Below are positions 7,337 to 11,688 of a stretch of 11,688 bases of DNA, one piece after another. The position numbers and the translations under genes are program-made. The notes beneath the pieces were generated by a model. That model saw only the letters and a program-made list of their open reading frames with translations, made no database searches and had not been told where the DNA came from. Each line of letters opens with the position of its first letter. Position 1 is the first letter of the stretch. Origin of the DNA: Bacteroidales bacterium (GTDB lineage Bacteria; Bacteroidota; Bacteroidia; Bacteroidales; UBA4181). The DNA is taken from assembly GCA_031259205.1 (NCBI GenBank), contig JAIRLS010000170.1:1-11688 (forward strand), in the 5' to 3' direction.

Positions 7337-8884
7337 ATGAAGAAACAGTTATTGATAACCGCTGTAACTCTCCTGTCCATGCTCGTGCGTGGGCAGGAGG
7401 ACGTACAGCCCGTCATCACACGCGGCCGCCTGGAATTAAACTTTGCCCAATCGCTTTGGTTTAATTCTTCAAACGCAGCAGGCATGGCGCTAAATCCTCT
7501 GCGCAATTACAATATCCTCTCGGCGCAATATGAAAACGCTTCCGGCGAATACAAACTGCAACAGGAAGGAGATAAAAACCGGAACGTGAATTTTAATACC
7601 CATGGCGCTTTGCAAATAGACAAACTTTTCCTGTGGGGCGATTTCCGCTTTTCCGATAACTACGTAACCGGCGCTACCTACAATACAAACCGCTACGAAC
7701 CGTCGGCCGATATGCCCTACTACGTCGCCGACCCTAACAAAAGCGACTGGAAAAGGCAATATTACGACATGACCCAGAAAGCCGCCCTACCGCTTTGGCG
7801 CGAACGATGGACGGCTGGCCTCGAAGTGCATTATACCACCCGGCGGGCAGCCAAACAATTAGATCCGCGTTCGACGGTAAACAGTTACAGCATCGAAGTG
7901 CAACCCTCGGCCGTCGTCAGACTGGCCCCTAACCGGCACATAGGATTCAGTCTGCGTTACCGGAATGCTTTCGAAAGAAATAATTTCACCAACAGTCTTT
8001 CCTACCATAGCGAACAGGTCTATATAATGAAAGGACTGGGGAACTATGCGACCGGCGTGGTAGGAGGAACGGGCGGGATCGGCGTTTTCTATTATCCCGG
8101 CAACCTGTATGGCGGCGGCCTGCAATATGGCGCTTCCGCAAACAGGGATGCGTTGTTGCTGGACGTTACCGGAGTAAAGCGAAAAACGGAAGCCTTTGAA
8201 AACCCCGCAAAACCTCAACGACGGGGTACGGCCGACAATACTACCCTGCAGGGAACGCTCCAATTGATCCGTAGCGGAATCATGACGCACAAGATGACCG
8301 TCCGGGCCGCCCTCTCGACTACCGACGGGGTCGAATACGTACAGGAATACGACAACCGCTATGAAGTAAACCGCTGGATTACTATCGCGCAATATGTGAA
8401 GAGCCGCTACCGGTCGCTGCAAGCCTCGCTGAAGTATGACCTCTTCGTCGGAACGCAATACGACTACTCGTGGAAAGCCGGACTGAAAACGCACTATATC
8501 GACCGGCAAGACGAATATCTCTCGCCCCGCTCCACGTTCAATGTGCAAAACAACTACACCGAACTGTCGGCAGTGAAGAGCCTGAACGCCGGCGCATCGT
8601 CGAAAATCCTTGCCGGACTGAACTTGGGATACAACCTGAACCTGGGAGGCGAATACCTCTACGGCGGTACGGAAACGGACGCGCCGCCCGTGACGGATTT
8701 TTATCCCCGCGACCTGGCCTGCCTCACAGCCAACTACTGGTCGGCGGGATGCGAACTGACGTGGTCGTATACCCTCAAAGCCCGCTCTTCCATCCATCTT
8801 AACCTGTCCGGACAATGGCAAAACCCGGACAATCTTTCTTCCGGTCGTTCGCTCATCAAAGCGGGAGCGTCTTATATTTTCTAA
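7337..8884 (+). CDS. DUF6850-type outer-membrane beta-barrel protein
   Basis: 515 residues with an N-terminal signal peptide (MKKQLLITAVTLLSMLVRG, cleavage probably before QEDVQP). The mature protein alternates short amphipathic strands with turns throughout, is rich in Tyr, Asn and Gly, and ends in GASYIF with a terminal Phe, the usual signal for barrel assembly by the BAM complex. The N-terminal stretch with LNFAQSLWFNSSNAAGM and the FLWGDFRFSDNYVTGATYN strand pair are what I associate with DUF6850, a family I recall beside DUF4876 genes and TonB-dependent receptors. It is the last gene of the four-gene operon. It could be a second outer-membrane channel or a surface accessory to uptake. 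No catalytic motif is evident. Confidence 0.75.
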   Translation: MKKQLLITAVTLLSMLVRGQEDVQPVITRGRLELNFAQSLWFNSSNAAGMALNPLRNYNILSAQYENASGEYKLQQEGDKNRNVNFNTHGALQIDKLFLWGDFRFSDNYVTGATYNTNRYEPSADMPYYVADPNKSDWKRQYYDMTQKAALPLWRERWTAGLEVHYTTRRAAKQLDPRSTVNSYSIEVQPSAVVRLAPNRHIGFSLRYRNAFERNNFTNSLSYHSEQVYIMKGLGNYATGVVGGTGGIGVFYYPGNLYGGGLQYGASANRDALLLDVTGVKRKTEAFENPAKPQRRGTADNTTLQGTLQLIRSGIMTHKMTVRAALSTTDGVEYVQEYDNRYEVNRWITIAQYVKSRYRSLQASLKYDLFVGTQYDYSWKAGLKTHYIDRQDEYLSPRSTFNVQNNYTELSAVKSLNAGASSKILAGLNLGYNLNLGGEYLYGGTETDAPPVTDFYPRDLACLTANYWSAGCELTWSYTLKARSSIHLNLSGQWQNPDNLSSGRSLIKAGASYIF

Positions 8885-8934
8885 CCGACTTCCGTCGTCG
8901 TCTACCGGTTTTGCCGGGATATTTGCGATATGCC

Positions 8935-8966
8935 TTTGGAAAACCCGTATTCTTTACATAACTTTG
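8935..8966 (+). promoter_or_regulatory. Bacteroidetes-type promoter of the second transcription unit
   Basis: TTTG at 8935-8938 is followed, after 20 bases, by TAACTTTG at 8959-8966, which fits the -33/-7 consensus fully and has the same spacing as the promoter at 1119-1149. Transcription would begin near 8972, about 27 bases before the ATG at 8999. It shows that the beta-barrel and BACON-lipoprotein genes can be expressed separately from the receptor operon. Confidence 0.75.
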
Positions 8967-8998
8967 CGCAGGTTTTAACTTGAAAATTGAACGGTTTG

Positions 8999-9913
8999 AT
9001 GAGAAAAGCGATTGTTTTATTCCTGTTAATGGGAGCGTTTTGCCGTGCAGGGAGGGCGCAGGATAAAATTATTACCGTAGACGGCGATACGATTTTCTGC
9101 CGGATTACGGATGTTTCGGCAGGGAATATCTCTTATGAGCAGAGGTTAAATGACGGGCGGATCGCCGGGAGATTTATTTCGTCCGACCGTGTGGACGAGT
9201 ATTTCAGGGAGCCGCGACGGTCGCCGCAACAGACGATAACGAAAAGAAAGCTTTTCAGAGTCGGCGTCGAGGGCGGTTACGGACATCTCCTTTCGTCGTT
9301 TTCGGACATAAGGAACAACCTGCCCGGCGTTACGTCCGGAAATATGGATCGATATCTTCGCGGGATGAAAAACGGAATCCATCTGGGCGCAAGTTTTCAC
9401 TTTCTGTTTAATGAGCATATTGGCATTGGCGTGAAGTATTCGTTTTTCTCATCCGGGGCCGAACTGACCCAACCGGTTTTGATATCGACAATTCTTCCTC
9501 TGTATGACGTGTTGCATCAAAAAGAACGTTTCTATTTCAATTATATCGCTCCGTCGCTGTTTCTCAGGCAATGGTTGGATAGAAACCGGCGTTTTGCACT
9601 GAACGAATCCGTTTCGTTGGGCGGCGTATTTTTCCGCAACGAAGCGAGAGGCGATAGCCGTTCGGCAGCCTATTCGAATTATTTGTTGAAAAGTAAACGG
9701 TTGGCCGCAGATTTGGAAGTATCGCTCGAATACTACCTCCTGCCGGAGCTTTCCGTTTCGGCCAATATAGGGGCATTTTATGCCCGGATCAAAAATCCGG
9801 AGATCCGCTATGTCGATTCGAATAACGAACTGCAAGTTCAGACTTCCGAAAACGCCGCATCAATGGATATGTCGAGATTGAACTTTTCGGCCGGGTTGCA
9901 TTTTTATTTTTAA
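8999..9913 (+). CDS. Outer-membrane beta-barrel protein with short N-terminal domain
   Basis: 304 residues from the ATG at 8999, which gives a standard signal peptide (MRKAIVLFLLMGAFCRAGRA, then Q21-D22). A TTG four codons upstream at 8987 is in frame but unneeded. Residues about 22-70 form a small beta domain (KIITVDGDTIFCRITDV and SSDRVDEYF), a lead-in I have seen on Bacteroidetes barrel proteins of unknown role. From about residue 83 (FRVGVEGGYGHL) the sequence is a series of amphipathic strands and ends in SAGLHFYF, with the terminal aromatic residue of a barrel substrate. The size suits an 8- to 10-strand barrel. It heads its own promoter and is followed after 21 bases by a lipoprotein gene, so the two products may work together. 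Function unknown. Confidence 0.8.
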   Translation: MRKAIVLFLLMGAFCRAGRAQDKIITVDGDTIFCRITDVSAGNISYEQRLNDGRIAGRFISSDRVDEYFREPRRSPQQTITKRKLFRVGVEGGYGHLLSSFSDIRNNLPGVTSGNMDRYLRGMKNGIHLGASFHFLFNEHIGIGVKYSFFSSGAELTQPVLISTILPLYDVLHQKERFYFNYIAPSLFLRQWLDRNRRFALNESVSLGGVFFRNEARGDSRSAAYSNYLLKSKRLAADLEVSLEYYLLPELSVSANIGAFYARIKNPEIRYVDSNNELQVQTSENAASMDMSRLNFSAGLHFYF

Positions 9914-9934
9914 CGCTTTTATACGTATACGGAC

Positions 9935-11688
9935 ATGAAACGCTTTCATTTTACAGAGGTCTTCTTTTGGGGCATAATCAGCCTGTTGACGTTTTCGTGC
10001 AGTAACGACTTTTTGTATGAAAAATCGTCGCTGCACGAACTGACGTCGGTGCAATCTACTATCGCCGTATCGCCGGCCTGGGCTGCCGAAGATTATCCGG
10101 TTACTTGTCAGGAAGCAGGTAATGCGGCTTTCAGGATCGTCGAAAAACCCGACTGGTTGACGGTCGGCTCCCTGACCGGAACATTTACCGATGGAGCCGC
10201 CTCCATTCATTGCAGCGCAAAGGAAACGAAAGATTTTTCACAGATCGGGATCTATTACGACTATATGACGATCGAAGACGAGAACGGAGGGAAATATACC
10301 GTTCAGGTTTTCTATGTCAGTGAAGGCAATCCCCGGATTGAAACAGCTCCTGCGAACATACATCTCGACGCAGGTAATTTGTCGCAGTTACAGATCGTAA
10401 ATACGGGCGAAGGGATTTTAGTCTGGCAGGTGGCGGAATGTCCCGAATGGCTGCAATTATCAACGTATGACAATCCGCTTGTACTGGTTAGCAACGGGAT
10501 GCCGGGAGGTATTTTGCCCCAGGGCGCTTTTGCCACTTTGTCGCTCGACATTAATTTTTCCGGGAATATACCCGATAAAATGTCCGGGCAAATCGTCATC
10601 GAGAGCAACGACAAAGCGAATCCGCAGAAAACGATTCCGGTCAATGTCGATCCGGGCAGCCCGCGTATACCTCCTTATTTGTACAACCAAACGCTTGATT
10701 TCGGCAGGACGGCGACATCTCTTTCGCTCGAATTATACAATCAGGGCAACGGGATTCTGCTCTGGGAATTTACCGGCCTGCCCGAATGGCTGACTTGCTC
10801 GCCACAACACGGGACGCTGACCTATAACCGGCAGACCGTCACGTTTACCGCCGACCGCAACCGTGTTCCCGAAGGTACATGGTCGGCTACCGTTTACTTA
10901 AATTCCAATGATGCGACCAGCCCGAAAATCCCCGTAGCCGTAAAAATCCGCAATGCGACAGCCAACCCCGCCGGCGTCGTCGACGTAGACGGAAACGTAA
11001 CGGCCGCCCGGCTTGACAAACCGAACGGGAAACTGTACTACACGACGGCGCAACCGAATCGACTGGTAGAGCTGGATATTGTTTCAAAAACCGTAACAAG
11101 GAGCTTGGATTTGACAAAAGCCCCCGCTTGTTTCAGCATTTCCGATGACGGAAAGAAAATAGTGATCGGTCAGGCCGGACAATTCAGTGTTGTCGACCTG
11201 AACGGTTTTACCTTGACAGGAGAATGGGCAGTATATTGTCCGGTCAATGATATCGCGTGGGCAACGAATGACGTAGTGACATACACTCCGGGCGGCAACG
11301 TGCAGTTTGGCGATTTGTACTGGATAGACATCCGGACGGGGATTATATCCACCGGTACGGATTATTTTTCTGTTTATCACGGAAGCCTGATAAAGAAGCT
11401 ACCCGGGCAGGAGTATCTGCTTTATACCGATCTCCGGTTATTCCCCGGAGGTATTTCCGTGATAGATATTCAGACAAAAAACCGACAGTATTATACGCAC
11501 GAATCCATCGGCAATTTCTGGTTTTCACAGAACGGGAAATATTTGTTCTGCGAAGAATTGTCCATATACCGGGTATCCGATCTGGTAAACAGGAATGATG
11601 TTTCGCCCATTGCCGTGTTCCGTGAGCGGCCGGTTTGGGTCGACGATCATACGGCGACCAACAGCGTGTGGTCGCTGCAAAGCGCCGG
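9935..11688 (+). CDS. Surface lipoprotein with BACON-like Ig domains and a C-terminal beta-propeller (3' end cut off)
   Basis: An open frame of 584 codons runs from the ATG at 9935 to the window edge without a stop. The signal peptide ends LLTFSC with Cys22; the lipobox is slightly off consensus (Phe at -2) but acceptable for this phylum. Three similar beta-sandwich units follow, at about residues 38-130, 132-240 and 245-343. They carry KPDWLTV (71), PEWLQLS (170) and PEWLTCS (283); the last two also share a GILxW motif in front. The W-L plus trailing strand pattern is that of BACON domains or related Ig folds. From about residue 350, segments such as GKLYYTTAQPNRLVELDI and FSISDDGKKIVI have the blade rhythm of a beta-propeller. 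BACON domains are proposed to bind glycans or mucin; the role here is unknown. It is probably co-transcribed with the preceding barrel gene. Confidence 0.82.
   Translation, partial: MKRFHFTEVFFWGIISLLTFSCSNDFLYEKSSLHELTSVQSTIAVSPAWAAEDYPVTCQEAGNAAFRIVEKPDWLTVGSLTGTFTDGAASIHCSAKETKDFSQIGIYYDYMTIEDENGGKYTVQVFYVSEGNPRIETAPANIHLDAGNLSQLQIVNTGEGILVWQVAECPEWLQLSTYDNPLVLVSNGMPGGILPQGAFATLSLDINFSGNIPDKMSGQIVIESNDKANPQKTIPVNVDPGSPRIPPYLYNQTLDFGRTATSLSLELYNQGNGILLWEFTGLPEWLTCSPQHGTLTYNRQTVTFTADRNRVPEGTWSATVYLNSNDATSPKIPVAVKIRNATANPAGVVDVDGNVTAARLDKPNGKLYYTTAQPNRLVELDIVSKTVTRSLDLTKAPACFSISDDGKKIVIGQAGQFSVVDLNGFTLTGEWAVYCPVNDIAWATNDVVTYTPGGNVQFGDLYWIDIRTGIISTGTDYFSVYHGSLIKKLPGQEYLLYTDLRLFPGGISVIDIQTKNRQYYTHESIGNFWFSQNGKYLFCEELSIYRVSDLVNRNDVSPIAVFRERPVWVDDHTATNSVWSLQSA

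Noticed and set aside
7859..8821. Long minus-strand frame (320 codons) opposite the DUF6850 gene
   Set aside because: It is an antisense shadow: Arg- and Val-rich with no family resemblance, while the opposite strand encodes a full barrel protein with a signal peptide and terminal Phe.
8905..8917. CCGG-TTTTG-CCGG hairpin as terminator of the first operon
   Set aside because: The stem is only four base pairs and no T-tract follows. Some termination before the second promoter is plausible but not visible.

Overview
The window looks like the chromosome of a Bacteroidota member, probably Bacteroidales. Two promoters match the Bacteroidetes sigma consensus (TTTG/TTG near -33, 19-21 bases, then TAnnTTTG). 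Several products belong to families concentrated in this phylum: a gingipain-type (C25) peptidase, a TonB-dependent receptor with an N-terminal carboxypeptidase-regulatory-like domain, DUF4876 and DUF6850 proteins, and BACON-like domains on a lipoprotein. Start sites generally lack a strong Shine-Dalgarno sequence, which also fits. The species cannot be named from the sequence alone.

Layout. Bases 1-167 carry the 5' end of a minus-strand gene for a RyR (ryanodine-receptor-type) domain protein. A gene-free kilobase follows (168-1118). It holds nine exact-length 21-bp tandem repeats built on a near-palindromic GGTACATGTACC core (445-633), then a REP-like cluster of hairpins in a symmetric forward/forward/reverse/reverse order (763-956), then a related longer hairpin (1000-1060).

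A promoter at 1119-1149 opens a compact plus-strand operon of four genes, separated by 4, 22 and 13 bases: an exported C25-like peptidase with HEAT-like helical repeats (1190-3337), a TonB-dependent outer-membrane receptor (3342-6116), a DUF4876 lipoprotein (6139-7323) and a DUF6850 outer-membrane beta-barrel (7337-8884). A second promoter (8935-8966) starts a second unit: a small outer-membrane beta-barrel (8999-9913) and, 21 bases later, a large lipoprotein with BACON-like Ig domains followed by a probable beta-propeller (9935 to the window end, incomplete).

How the genes may work together. All six plus-strand products carry export signals and are predicted to act at the cell envelope. The receptor, DUF4876 lipoprotein and DUF6850 barrel look like a nutrient or metal-complex uptake module that is distinct from the SusC/SusD type. 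The leading peptidase could process the ligand or a surface protein. The substrate is unknown, and the functional link is inferred from gene order only.
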